From: an uncultured Lachnospiraceae bacterium
Lineage (GTDB): Bacteria; Bacillota; Clostridia; Lachnospirales; Lachnospiraceae
DNA: 64,000 nucleotides
Direction: 5' to 3'
NCBI GenBank assembly: GCA_934364805.1
Contig: CAKRMH010000011.1
Coordinates: forward strand, 1 to 64,000
Shown here: positions 18,800-26,800 of the stretch, one piece after another
Position numbering within the stretch: position 1 is the first letter of the stretch
Layout of the letters: each line of letters begins with the position of its first letter
Notes under the pieces: generated by a model
What the model saw: only the letters and a program-made list of their open reading frames with translations
The model's database searches: none
Told to the model about the DNA's origin: nothing
Program-made: the position numbers and the translations under genes

Positions 18800-20167
18800 A
18801 TGGAAATACAAAGTATAATTTCAACTTCATATACTTGGAAAGATGAATATCTTCTGCCTCTTGAATCATATTGGAGTCGTATTGCAAAATTTTGTTTTTT
18901 AAATGGTTTCTCTTGGAATAACGTACAACACAATACTGAATTAAGAAAACTTATATCTGGTTCATATTTCAGCGATTTTTATTTATTTATACCGCCATTT
19001 TATTTAAAAGAATCCATTAAATTTGATGGGTACTACTATTTTTTTCAATCAAAATATAACGCACATAAAATATGTCCTATTTGTATAAATTATGGATACC
19101 ATTCCGTATTACACGAAATAGAAGGACTTAATTACTGTGTATTTCATAAATGTAATTTGATAAAAATTAATAGCAAAGATTTTTATAATTCAAGATTTGG
19201 AACATATGAATTTTGGAATGTAAGAGTTGAAAATATTGTAAAAAATGGTTACATTTCAAATGAAATAAAGGAATTTGTGCGCAAACAAGAAAAAGAAAAT
19301 TTTATCTCTAGTAATTGTTTTTTTATTGACTCTAAAAAAACTGGAAGAAAAAATAAATGTTATGAAAGCACAGAACGATTATATCAAAACATTGTCCTAC
19401 TACAAGACGATATTGTCCTATATGGTTGTAAATGTATTAGTTCTATGCAATGTAAAGATATTGAGCAGATTAATAATGATTTGTTTGAACATATCATAGA
19501 TTATCATATTCAAAGTATGAAAGAAAAAAATTTCTTTTATTTTAAATTTCGCGATGATAACGAAATAAGACAATTTTTGATTACAAATTATGCTAGAAAA
19601 GGAAAGCATGGTGAATTTTTATTAAAAGATGATTTATTGGGATGGTGCTTTATTACTATAGCCACAGAGGCCATTAAGAGAAATTTCTACAGTTTAGATG
19701 ATTGGAATGTTACTTTTAACTCTTTATATGATTATACGGATATGTATTTAAAGATCCAAGGAAAAGTAAACAAAATTGCTATTATTTTAGCAGTTCAAGC
19801 TCTAACAGGTACAATGTTTCCAGGAGTAATTCAACTGCCATGTAGTTGGAACTGGGCAAAAGGACATAAGATTACAAATTGTAATTTGCCGCTATATTTT
19901 GAAATTGGACAAATTAAAGAAACAATACCTTTTCTAAGAGGAAGTCCTACAGAAGCTGGACAATATATTGTATATCCAATAATCAAGGATTTGTTTTATG
20001 ATTTAGTTCATCGTGCATCGACCATATTAAAACAGAATCTTAATATGGTCGACAAACAATTTATACGAAGCTTAGTAAATGATCTATGGATTATTCCACA
20101 ATATGCAGTGTTTTATTTTAAAGATCGAGTAGAAATATATAGATGCGATCCTGAACCAGGAGAATAA
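18800..20167 (+). CDS. tniQ: TniQ/TnsD family target-selection protein
   Basis: 455 residues. The N-terminus has the TniQ signature LPLESYWSRIAKFCFLNGF, then a zinc finger with Cys92, Cys95 (ICPICINYGYH) and Cys113, His116 (YCVFHKCNL). The long C-terminal half (~150-455), rich in aromatic and charged residues, resembles the DNA-binding extension of TnsD proteins and is much larger than in minimal TniQ. Such proteins recognise a fixed chromosomal site. It follows tnsC after a 92-bp gap, and the last terminal-repeat copy overlaps its stop codon. It is the only targeting protein in the element. Confidence 0.9.
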   Translation: MEIQSIISTSYTWKDEYLLPLESYWSRIAKFCFLNGFSWNNVQHNTELRKLISGSYFSDFYLFIPPFYLKESIKFDGYYYFFQSKYNAHKICPICINYGYHSVLHEIEGLNYCVFHKCNLIKINSKDFYNSRFGTYEFWNVRVENIVKNGYISNEIKEFVRKQEKENFISSNCFFIDSKKTGRKNKCYESTERLYQNIVLLQDDIVLYGCKCISSMQCKDIEQINNDLFEHIIDYHIQSMKEKNFFYFKFRDDNEIRQFLITNYARKGKHGEFLLKDDLLGWCFITIATEAIKRNFYSLDDWNVTFNSLYDYTDMYLKIQGKVNKIAIILAVQALTGTMFPGVIQLPCSWNWAKGHKITNCNLPLYFEIGQIKETIPFLRGSPTEAGQYIVYPIIKDLFYDLVHRASTILKQNLNMVDKQFIRSLVNDLWIIPQYAVFYFKDRVEIYRCDPEPGE

Positions 20168-20360
20168 TATTTTAATTTTTTCACCAATTTTATAATGAAT
20201 ATAAACTTTATTTTAAGTTTTTTACTAATTTTACCGTCAAAAATAATTTTTTTTTTATTTTTTCGCCATTGAAATTGTAAAATCCAGACTTACTTTAAAT
20301 GATTAATTAAGTATTTTAATTATTTAATCATTTGTATTTTAATTATTTTACTAATCAACA
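20163..20360. repeat. Right end: TnsB-type binding-site array
   Basis: Four copies of the end motif lie in inverted orientation: 20163-20188 (covering the tniQ stop), 20204-20229, 20244-20269 (weakest) and the terminal copy at 20330-20355 before CAACA. A partial copy of the core lies at about 20311-20328. Spacing is ~40 bp between the inner copies and 86 bp to the terminal one, looser than at the left end, an asymmetry also found in Tn7. No gene fits in this stretch. Confidence 0.85.
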
Positions 20361-20365
20361 CCTTT
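20361..20365. repeat. Target-site duplication, right copy (CCTTT)
   Basis: CCTTT follows the terminal ACA and matches 14953-14957 exactly. Removing the element and one copy restores a continuous dtd downstream region. Confidence 0.95.
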
Positions 20366-20402
20366 GTCAGCAAAGCGAAAGACCGTCGAAATGATAGCGA
20401 CA

Positions 20403-20438
20403 GAACTATTCGCTAAACTCAAGTTTAACGAATAGTTC
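20403..20438. repeat. Long hairpin in the right flank of the transposon
   Basis: GAACTATTCGCTAAACT at 20403-20419 pairs with AGTTTAACGAATAGTTC at 20422-20438 (16 of 17 pairs, 2-base loop). There is no T-run after it on the + strand, so it is not a typical terminator. Before the insertion it would have been the first structure downstream of dtd, about 70 bp from the stop. It could be a dispersed palindromic repeat, a factor-dependent terminator for dtd, or part of the target region. The rest of 20366-20569 shows no gene. Confidence 0.75.
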
Positions 20439-20569
20439 CTCCGGCTCAAGCCTATAATACGCTAAATATGCTGATTTGTAAAGCTTTTTACGTTTTTAAT
20501 GATCTAAGATTTTAAAAAAGATAAACAATGCATAAATGCATAGATGCAAACGGATTTGTAAATACATAC

Positions 20570-20617
20570 AAAAAAGAAACCCAGTATACTTTGTTTATAT
20601 GATACCAGGTTTCTTTT
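20570..20617 (-). terminator. Intrinsic terminator of the cytidylate kinase-like gene
   Basis: AAAGAAACC at about 20573-20582 pairs with GGTTTCTTT at about 20608-20616, with an inner GTAT/ATAC stem. Read on the minus strand, the stem runs into a TTTCTTTTTT tail. It sits 40-85 bp past the stop codon of the minus-strand gene. Confidence 0.8.
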
Positions 20618-20631
20618 ATATTGTGGTGAAT

Positions 20632-20651
20632 ATTCTAATAATTATTAGAAT
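20632..20651. repeat. Perfect 20-bp AT palindrome after the cytidylate kinase-like stop
   Basis: ATTCTAATAATTATTAGAAT is its own reverse complement and lies 3 bases past the stop of the minus-strand gene. It could be an accessory hairpin of the terminator region or a protein site; nothing decides between these. Confidence 0.6.
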
Positions 20652-20654
20652 GAT

Positions 20655-21284
20655 TTAGTTATGCTCATCCATTAGTCTGCGATATTCAAGGATCATCTTA
20701 ACGCAATCATCCGTTGAAAGCTTACTTGTGTTTAAGCAAAGGTCATAACTCTTGGAATCTCCCCATTTTTTACAAGTGTAATAGTTATAATAGCTTGCGC
20801 GTTGTTTATCCTGTTTCTGTGCCATATCCCTGGCTTTCTGCTCGGTGATATTTAATTTCTTGCTGATACGTTTTGCACGATCTTCTATATCTGCATGAAT
20901 AAATACATTTAAGCATTGTGGGTTGGAAGCTAAAGCATAGTCCGCACATCGGCCAACAATTACACAGGATTCATGTTCTGCAATCTTTTTAATGGTATCA
21001 AATTGTGCCAGAAATACTTTGTGATTTAATGGCATATCAAGAAATGGTGCTGCTGAATAACCACCAGTGGAATAAGTATCCATGACCAGAGAATATAAAA
21101 AACTGCTGGTCGGTTTTTCATCGTGATTTTCAAAAATTTCCTCACAAAAACCGGATTCTTTTGCAGCCTGCTGTAATAATTCTTTATCATATAATTTAAT
21201 ACCGAGTTCTGCGGCTAACTTTTCACCGACTTCTTTTCCCCCACTGCCAAATTCGCGTCCGATCGTATAGATTTTATTGCTCAT
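20655..21284 (-). CDS. Cytidylate kinase-like protein
   Basis: 209 residues of the Cytidylate_kin2 family. The N-terminus IYTIGREFGSGGKEVGEKLA holds the P-loop. VIVGRCADYAL and NVFIHADIEDRAKRISKKL resemble the lid and nucleotide-binding parts of CMP kinase, and YDLCLNTSKLSTDDCV is near the end. Biochemical function of this family, common in gut Clostridia, is not established, and classical Cmk is larger with a different core. It is transcribed alone, with its own terminator. Confidence 0.8.
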   Translation of the reverse strand: MSNKIYTIGREFGSGGKEVGEKLAAELGIKLYDKELLQQAAKESGFCEEIFENHDEKPTSSFLYSLVMDTYSTGGYSAAPFLDMPLNHKVFLAQFDTIKKIAEHESCVIVGRCADYALASNPQCLNVFIHADIEDRAKRISKKLNITEQKARDMAQKQDKQRASYYNYYTCKKWGDSKSYDLCLNTSKLSTDDCVKMILEYRRLMDEHN

Positions 21285-21385
21285 AAACTCACGCCCTTTC
21301 TAAGAAGCCAATGCATCTTAATAATAATTTCTTTAGTTAAATTATACCATTTATAGGTGTGATTTCAACTGTTTTGACAGAATAT

Positions 21386-22294
21386 TTACAATTTTTGAAG
21401 CAAATCATCAAAATACTTTGGCAGAGGTGCTGAAAATTCCATATATTCCCTTGTGCGTGGATGGATAAATCCAATGGTTCTTGCGTGCAGGGTCTGTCCT
21501 TGTAGATGCTTAAACGGACAGTTTTTGGAATAAAGTTCATCCCCAAGTAATGGATGCCCGATACTGGCCATATGAACACGAATCTGATGGGTTCGACCGG
21601 TTTCCAGTTTGAACTGCATATAGGTATATTTTCCAAATCTTTTTAAAACTTTATAATGTGTAACCGCTGGTTTTCCATTCTTTTCATTAATTGCCATTTT
21701 TTTGCGGTCGACTGGATGACGACCAATTGGTGCATCAATGGTGCCCTCATCTTCTTTGACATTTCCGCATACAATTCCAACATAGATCCGGTTACAACTG
21801 TGTTCCTTAATCTGTTCCGCAATTGCAACATGGCTTTCATCATTTTTGCAGACAATTAAAGAACCAGTGGTGTCCATATCAATCCGGTGTACAATTCCAG
21901 GTCGGATTTCACCGTTAATGCCGCTTAAGGAATCTTTGCAATGGTACATGATCGCATTTACCAGAGTACCGGAATAATGTCCAGCGGAAGGATGTACCAC
22001 CATTCCCTTTGGTTTATTGACAACGAGCACATCGTTATCCTCATATAAAATATCGAGCGGAATGTCTTCGGGTTCAATGGACGTTTCTATTGCATCTGGA
22101 ATCAGGACAGAAATCACGTCATCCGTCTGTACTTTATAATTGGCTTTTTGTATTTTTTCATTTACTTTAATAGAATTTTCTTTTATCAGTTTTTGAAAAA
22201 AAGAACGGGAAAAATCAGGATAAATTATGCTGAGTAATTTATCCAGACGTTCCCCATCCTGTTCGCTTGTGACCTGAAAAATTTCTTCCTTCAT
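21386..22294 (-). CDS. rluD: 23S rRNA pseudouridine synthase, RluD/YlyB family
   Basis: 302 residues: an S4 domain at ~15-60 (GERLDKLLSIIYPDFSRSFFQKLI) and the RluA-type catalytic domain with HRIDMDTTG at 136-144, where Asp139 is the nucleophile. TGRTHQIRVHMASIGHPLLGD follows. In B. subtilis the equivalent gene ylyB follows lspA, as here. The target is probably U1911/1915/1917 of 23S rRNA. It lies ten bases after lspA. Confidence 0.9.
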   Translation of the reverse strand: MKEEIFQVTSEQDGERLDKLLSIIYPDFSRSFFQKLIKENSIKVNEKIQKANYKVQTDDVISVLIPDAIETSIEPEDIPLDILYEDNDVLVVNKPKGMVVHPSAGHYSGTLVNAIMYHCKDSLSGINGEIRPGIVHRIDMDTTGSLIVCKNDESHVAIAEQIKEHSCNRIYVGIVCGNVKEDEGTIDAPIGRHPVDRKKMAINEKNGKPAVTHYKVLKRFGKYTYMQFKLETGRTHQIRVHMASIGHPLLGDELYSKNCPFKHLQGQTLHARTIGFIHPRTREYMEFSAPLPKYFDDLLQKL

Positions 22295-22303
22295 AAGCTC
22301 TCC

Positions 22304-22885
22304 TTATTTTTTCTTTGGAGGAAAAATTGCATCGAAATCCTCCTCTTTATAATAAAAAAGTATAAAAATGATAAGCAATGCAACTCCGACTGTAACATAA
22401 ATATCTGCTATATTAAAAATCGGAAAATCAATTAATTTGAAATAAAAAAAGTCAATTACATAACGACGGAAAACACGGTCAATAAAATTACCAATTGCAC
22501 CTGAAATTAATAAGAGCAGGATCATATCTATCCAGCAAAATCTTTTCTCCATTGGAATACGCAGATAAATCAACGAAAGAACAAGGACAGCAACTATGGT
22601 AAATACAATAAAAAATCCCATTTTCCAGGAAAGTAGTGCCTCAGGATGTTCGGTAAAATATGAAAAATGAAAGATCGAATTGAAAAGTGAAACTGGATCC
22701 TTTCCAAATGCTGCACTGGTATTTTCCAGATAATGCAATTCGAATACTCCGGGGATAATCTCAAAAGGCGCTTTCCATTTTAATGCCGCAGCTGCAATCA
22801 GCTTTGTAATTTGATCAAGCAGAACGAGAATCAGGCTGAAAAAGCCTGCTGAAATTATATTTTTTGAATTTTTTTTACAGATCAT
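22304..22885 (-). CDS. lspA: Lipoprotein signal peptidase (signal peptidase II)
   Basis: 193 residues with four membrane segments. The catalytic aspartates are Asp136 in GNFIDRV and Asp161 in FNIADIYV; ENTSAAFG near residue 55 is the conserved NTGAAF motif. It cleaves the signal peptide of diacylglyceryl prolipoproteins, and several lipoproteins in this window (DacF-like, DUF3048) would be substrates. An insertion of ~25 residues after the AAFG motif makes it longer than the typical 160. Confidence 0.95.
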   Translation of the reverse strand: MICKKNSKNIISAGFFSLILVLLDQITKLIAAAALKWKAPFEIIPGVFELHYLENTSAAFGKDPVSLFNSIFHFSYFTEHPEALLSWKMGFFIVFTIVAVLVLSLIYLRIPMEKRFCWIDMILLLLISGAIGNFIDRVFRRYVIDFFYFKLIDFPIFNIADIYVTVGVALLIIFILFYYKEEDFDAIFPPKKK

Positions 22886-22930
22886 AAGGGTTCTCCTATT
22901 AATTATATTTTTTCACATATGGTCGTACAG

Positions 22931-22963
22931 TTTAGTTTACATAATTATTTTATGTAAACTAAA
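22931..22963. repeat. 14-bp perfect inverted repeat between ylmH and lspA
   Basis: TTTAGTTTACATAA at 22931-22944 and its exact complement at 22950-22963 enclose five bases. It lies in the 99-bp gap between the ylmH stop and lspA start on the minus strand. There is no T-run, so it may be an operator or a processing hairpin. Confidence 0.7.
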
Positions 22964-22984
22964 TCGGTCTTATAACGGTATTAT

Positions 22985-23737
22985 TTATTTGTAATAGTAA
23001 AAGGAAACTTTTAATTTTCCTTTTTTACTGAGTGCCTGTGCCGTTTCAAACCGGAAACGTCCTTTTCCTCTTACAGAAATAATACAACCGGAATCACAGT
23101 CCTGATTACAGTTTGTAATGCATTTTCCATTGACAAATACTTTCTCAGATATCAGATATTCCGATGCCTGGGATCTGGAAAGATGATACGCCTTGGCGAT
23201 GATGCAATCGATCCGGTTGGAAGCAATCATATCGCTATGTTCTTCATATTCGGGGGATACATCCAGATTTTGTATATCATCTAGGAAAGAACATTGAACG
23301 GTTGTATGTTTAATTTGTGTCAGTTCAGCTGCGATGAAATCTGCAATCTGCTCTTCCGCAAAAACATAAAATCCGGAGTCCTGACAGATGATATCACCGA
23401 GCTTGCCTCTGGTGATACCTAAACTCATTAGTGCTCCGAGAATATCGCGATGTGTCAGTTTTTCTGCATACTTGGGATACACAGGGGAAATACAGATACA
23501 ACAGATTGGATAGGTCCACTCATAACAAAGAGCATCAGGAATGAATGCAATCATCTGACGCTCTGCGTTCTCATAGCCGCCGAAAGCTTTAGAAATCGTG
23601 TAGTATTGCGATTTATTGCTATGATAAATATTCTGTTCATTTAAATTGAGAAAATCGCTGAATGTAACGATATCCCTTGTGTCGGCCTGACGTGACAGAT
23701 CCACAAGCCTTTTCTTACATAATTCCTGCTCGTCCAT
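22985..23737 (-). CDS. ylmH: YlmH-like S4 domain RNA-binding protein
   Basis: 250 residues. The N-terminal two thirds match the YlmH fold (VTFSDFLNLNEQNI, FGGYENAERQMIAFIPD, LTHRDILGALMSLGITRGKLGDI). An S4 domain lies at ~180-235 (SNRIDCIIAKAYHLSRSQASEYL). YlmH sits in the sepF division cluster of Firmicutes, and its S4 domain is related to those acting on stalled 50S subunits. Its start is five bases from the sepF stop. The C-terminus is short and basic. Confidence 0.9.
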   Translation of the reverse strand: MDEQELCKKRLVDLSRQADTRDIVTFSDFLNLNEQNIYHSNKSQYYTISKAFGGYENAERQMIAFIPDALCYEWTYPICCICISPVYPKYAEKLTHRDILGALMSLGITRGKLGDIICQDSGFYVFAEEQIADFIAAELTQIKHTTVQCSFLDDIQNLDVSPEYEEHSDMIASNRIDCIIAKAYHLSRSQASEYLISEKVFVNGKCITNCNQDCDSGCIISVRGKGRFRFETAQALSKKGKLKVSFYYYK

Positions 23738-23742
23738 ATGTA

Positions 23743-24258
23743 TTACAAAGTACTTCCAGGAAGATCAAAAGCATCCATGATATTCTGGAAATCACCAGAT
23801 ATATCAACACTTGCAGGTGTTACGATAAAAATATAATTCGATATCTTCTGAAGGTTTCCACTGATCGCAAAACAAGAACCAGAGGTAAAGTCAATGATTC
23901 TCTGGGCAATCTCCACATCAAGTCCCTCAACATTTAATACAACCGTGCGGTTATTTAATAATGTTTCTGTAATCTCGCGTGCGTCCTCAACAGAGGTTGG
24001 TTTAATTACACATACTTCCATACCACTTCCACCCTTTCTTGAGTTTTTATTAATCGGAGTGATCTTAGGTGTCGTTTTCACTGGTTTCTCTTTGGTGTTT
24101 CTATAATCTTCTTCTTCGGATCTATCACGGCGAAAACTGTGACGTTTTGGAATTTCTTCTTCCTCTTCATCATCTAAATAATCATCGTTGTCAAAATCAT
24201 AATCGTCGTCATCTTCGTTTAATCTCATTGCGTTTAAAAACTTATCTACAAAGCTCAT
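23743..24258 (-). CDS. sepF: Cell division protein SepF
   Basis: 171 residues. An N-terminal helix starts MSFVDKFLNAMRL, the membrane-binding segment. A long acidic and charged linker (~15-75, many Asp/Glu) follows, and then the SepF domain at ~80-165 with VCVIKPTSVEDAREI and LLNNRTVVLNVEG. SepF tethers FtsZ to the membrane and shapes the septum. Neighbours yggS and ylmH give the standard ylm order. It is coded between yggS and ylmH on one transcript. Confidence 0.95.
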   Translation of the reverse strand: MSFVDKFLNAMRLNEDDDDYDFDNDDYLDDEEEEEIPKRHSFRRDRSEEEDYRNTKEKPVKTTPKITPINKNSRKGGSGMEVCVIKPTSVEDAREITETLLNNRTVVLNVEGLDVEIAQRIIDFTSGSCFAISGNLQKISNYIFIVTPASVDISGDFQNIMDAFDLPGSTL

Positions 24259-24272
24259 AATGCTCTCCTGGT

Positions 24273-24965
24273 TTATTTATTATAGTTTCTTTCTCCGAAA
24301 ATTCCGGTTCCTACACGTACCATAGTAGCACCCTCTTCAATGGCTACCATATAGTCTCCGGTCATTCCCATAGATAATATATCCATGTTTACATTATCTA
24401 TGTTTTCTTTTGTTATGTCAACAGATAATTGGTGGATACGGCGGAAATACAAACGATTGTCTTCCGGATTCTCAACAAATGGTGCAATAGTCATAAGCCC
24501 TTTGATATGAATATTTGGAAGAGCTGCAATTTCGCGTACAAGCTGGATCGTATCACCTGCATCAATACCGAATTTGGTCTGTTCATTTGCAATATTGATC
24601 TCGATCAAGATATCGGTCTGCACATCATGTTTTACCGCCTGTTTACTGATCTCCTGTGCCAGATGAAGACTGTCTACCGAATGAATCAGTTCTGTTTTCC
24701 CGATGATATATTTAATCTTATTCGTCTGAAGATGTCCGATCATATGCCATTTGATGTCTTTTGGAAGAACTTCCATTTTGTCACACATTTCCTGAACTTT
24801 ATTTTCTCCGAAATTGCGGATATTCTGATCGTATATTTCCTGAAGCATTTCTACTGGTTTCGTTTTGCTTACAGCAATCAGTGTAACGTCCTCTCGTTTG
24901 CGTCCTACCTTTTCGCATGCTTTTTTAATATTTTCTTCTACAGACTGCAGATTTTCTTTTAACAT
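24273..24965 (-). CDS. yggS: PLP homeostasis protein YggS/YlmE
   Basis: 230 residues of the type-III PLP barrel family. The PLP lysine is in TLIAVSKTKPVEM, and HMIGHLQTNKIKYI and SMGMTGDYMVAIEEGATMVRVG are the phosphate and substrate-binding stretches. The protein binds pyridoxal phosphate without known catalysis and balances vitamin B6 and amino-acid pools. It is 14 bp upstream of sepF and 21 bp downstream of the HlyD-like gene. Confidence 0.95.
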   Translation of the reverse strand: MLKENLQSVEENIKKACEKVGRKREDVTLIAVSKTKPVEMLQEIYDQNIRNFGENKVQEMCDKMEVLPKDIKWHMIGHLQTNKIKYIIGKTELIHSVDSLHLAQEISKQAVKHDVQTDILIEINIANEQTKFGIDAGDTIQLVREIAALPNIHIKGLMTIAPFVENPEDNRLYFRRIHQLSVDITKENIDNVNMDILSMGMTGDYMVAIEEGATMVRVGTGIFGERNYNK

Positions 24966-24986
24966 GATTGTATCATTTCCTCCTGG

Positions 24987-26378
24987 TTATTTGATTACTA
25001 ATTGATCTTCCTGCACTTTACTGCCATCGAGTGCAATGTGATCATATAAAGCAACTCCATATGCAGTTCCTGTTTCTACGATCGCATATTCCTCATTCTG
25101 ATAGATCATATTGATCTGTTTAAAAACAGCATATCCTTTATTAATATTATAAACTCCCTGTAAAGTTGCAGTATCCGTTCCGATGGTATAGGTGGAACTG
25201 GAGTCGTTTTTTACAACGGAATCACCGCTTTTCAATGTCTCATCATCAACATAAAATGCAGTATCTGTTTCATAGTAGATCGTCGGGGTGACAAGCTCTA
25301 CGGATTTTTTATCACCGTTTGATGTCTGAACAAGAAGTGAATAATCCGACGAATCGTCGCCCTGTGTGAAATACTCTTTCGGGACAGCATAAAAATCTTT
25401 TTCGGTAATTGCGGAATTGGGAATTTTTAATCCACTCTGTTCATCTAAAAGCAGTTCAATATTCATATACCGTTCTGAAGCATAACGAACCATAGAATTT
25501 GTAAATGCAAGATTCAGATAATAGTTATCATCTTTTTTCAGAATGGAATAGGCTGCAGTAGCAGTCTGGTTATCCTTACAGAACCGGACTTTGATATAAC
25601 TGTCTTCGCTTAGCTGATCTGCAAGAGAACTTGAGATGCTGATAATGATATTCCAATTTTCACTTTTTACAAGTTTGTATGCAGGATCACCGGCTGCAAC
25701 TTCGGTTCGCGTGTTTAAAGTTGTCTTGCTATATGTCGTTGGATCCAGCTTGTCCGGAGTAAAACCGTCAACGGTCAGTCCTTCGAGACCATCAACATAA
25801 TATAGAACGATCCCTGGTGTTGCAGTTGTGTTTTTAAAAAAAGTTCCATTTCCGATCGCTGTATTTACCCGATCTGACAGATCATTGAGCGCAGTGGTAT
25901 TCAGTGTCTGGGAAAGCTGCGAATTGATGTCATTCTTAAAGGAATATACATCATAAAAATCGTTCGGATAATAGGTGGATGTAAACGTGTCAATTTTCTC
26001 GGAAAGACTGTTTAATTCTGCTGTAGAAAGTGTGGAACCTTCTTTGGCAGCGGATGTAATCTCATTGGAAATACTGCCATCGGTGTCAACGGAATAAATG
26101 ACATCATTCACCGATGCACGTGAGCCATTGCGCAGGTAATAGTTGATCAGACCACTCTGTTCTGTATTGACGATCTCCTCATCCCGTATAATGAGACCTT
26201 TGTAGATATTATTGGTAGCAATGGTTCCCTGTTGTACTTCATACTCTGCAATCTGATCAGATGTAAGATACACAAAAAGATTGAACAAAACATATATAAT
26301 GATAATCGCAAAAATAACCACACCGATGTTAATCGAAAGTGGTTTTTTATATTTAACAATTTTATTATTTTTCGCCAA
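24987..26378 (-). CDS. HlyD-like membrane-anchored protein of the sepF cluster
   Basis: About 463 residues. The probable start is TTG at 26378, six bases after GAGGTG at 26385-26390; an ATG at 26438 has no such site. One membrane segment at ~15-40 (IGVVIFAIIIIYVLFNLFVYL) is followed by a biotinyl-lipoyl-like hairpin domain (GLIIRDEEIVNTEQSGLINY) interrupted by a ~110-residue insert, and then beta barrel parts. It resembles HlyD/RND adaptor subunits, but no exporter is adjacent. Position next to yggS-sepF suggests an envelope or division role (inference). Confidence 0.75.
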   Translation of the reverse strand: MAKNNKIVKYKKPLSINIGVVIFAIIIIYVLFNLFVYLTSDQIAEYEVQQGTIATNNIYKGLIIRDEEIVNTEQSGLINYYLRNGSRASVNDVIYSVDTDGSISNEITSAAKEGSTLSTAELNSLSEKIDTFTSTYYPNDFYDVYSFKNDINSQLSQTLNTTALNDLSDRVNTAIGNGTFFKNTTATPGIVLYYVDGLEGLTVDGFTPDKLDPTTYSKTTLNTRTEVAAGDPAYKLVKSENWNIIISISSSLADQLSEDSYIKVRFCKDNQTATAAYSILKKDDNYYLNLAFTNSMVRYASERYMNIELLLDEQSGLKIPNSAITEKDFYAVPKEYFTQGDDSSDYSLLVQTSNGDKKSVELVTPTIYYETDTAFYVDDETLKSGDSVVKNDSSSTYTIGTDTATLQGVYNINKGYAVFKQINMIYQNEEYAIVETGTAYGVALYDHIALDGSKVQEDQLVIK

Positions 26379-26535
26379 AAAATTCACCTCAATATAATAT
26401 ATGTATAGTGTATCATTTTCATAGGAGAAATACAACAAACTGCCGGAAATATTCTGTTATGTATAATTTTGTAGATTATCACAAATCCTAGTTATGTAAA
26501 TTCAAAGATGAAAATTATTACAGGAGGAATGCAAA

Positions 26536-26742
26536 ATGAAATGGCTGGATTATACTCTTCTGACACTTGCCATTATCGGATGTGTGAACTGGGGACTGAT
26601 CGGTTTCTTCCGCTTTGATCTTGTTGCGTTTTTATTTGGTGACATGTCCTGGCTTACAAGGATCATCTACGCCCTTGTTGGGCTTAGCGGATTGTATCTG
26701 ATCAGTTTTTTTGGCAGAATTCGTGGTGTTGATGGTGACTAG
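26536..26742 (+). CDS. DUF378 (YuzA-like) membrane protein
   Basis: 68 residues with two membrane helices and the family pattern LDYTLLTLAIIGCVNWGLIGFFRFDLVAFLFGDMS. Function unknown. AGGAGGAAT precedes the ATG. It is a lone + strand gene between two minus-strand operons, ended by a bidirectional hairpin. Confidence 0.9.
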   Translation: MKWLDYTLLTLAIIGCVNWGLIGFFRFDLVAFLFGDMSWLTRIIYALVGLSGLYLISFFGRIRGVDGD

Positions 26743-26753
26743 AACAGTCAGAT

Positions 26754-26783
26754 AAGGTGCTGTATTTTAAAATACAGCACCTT
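26754..26783. terminator. Perfect 30-bp palindrome between convergent genes
   Basis: AAGGTGCTGTATTTT is followed at once by its exact reverse complement, giving a strong hairpin whose tip is TTTTAAAA. It lies 11 bp after the DUF378 stop and 17 bp before the dacF stop, so it can work for both strands, though the trailing T content is low. Confidence 0.75.
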
Positions 26784-26800
26784 GATGTCAATGTGGATAT

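Larger units (their letters stand above)
14958..20360 (+). mobile_element. Complete compact Tn7-like transposon (tnsABC + tniQ)
   Basis: The 5,403-bp element begins TGTATATTAG and ends CTAATCAACA. The two ends, read inward, agree over 26 bp with two mismatches (common core ATTAGTAAAATAATTAAAAT). Exact CCTTT duplications flank it. It encodes TnsA, TnsB, TnsC and one TniQ/TnsD, all on the + strand, with arrays of TnsB-type sites at each end. Coding density leaves no room for cargo genes, tnsE or a CRISPR array. The AT-rich coding sequence contrasts with its neighbours, and all four genes and both ends look intact, so it may be a recent insertion able to move. Confidence 0.95.

Noticed and set aside
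24429..24962. 177-codon + strand frame
   Set aside because: It is wholly antisense to yggS, lacks a ribosome-binding site and gives a Phe/Asn-rich low-complexity product.
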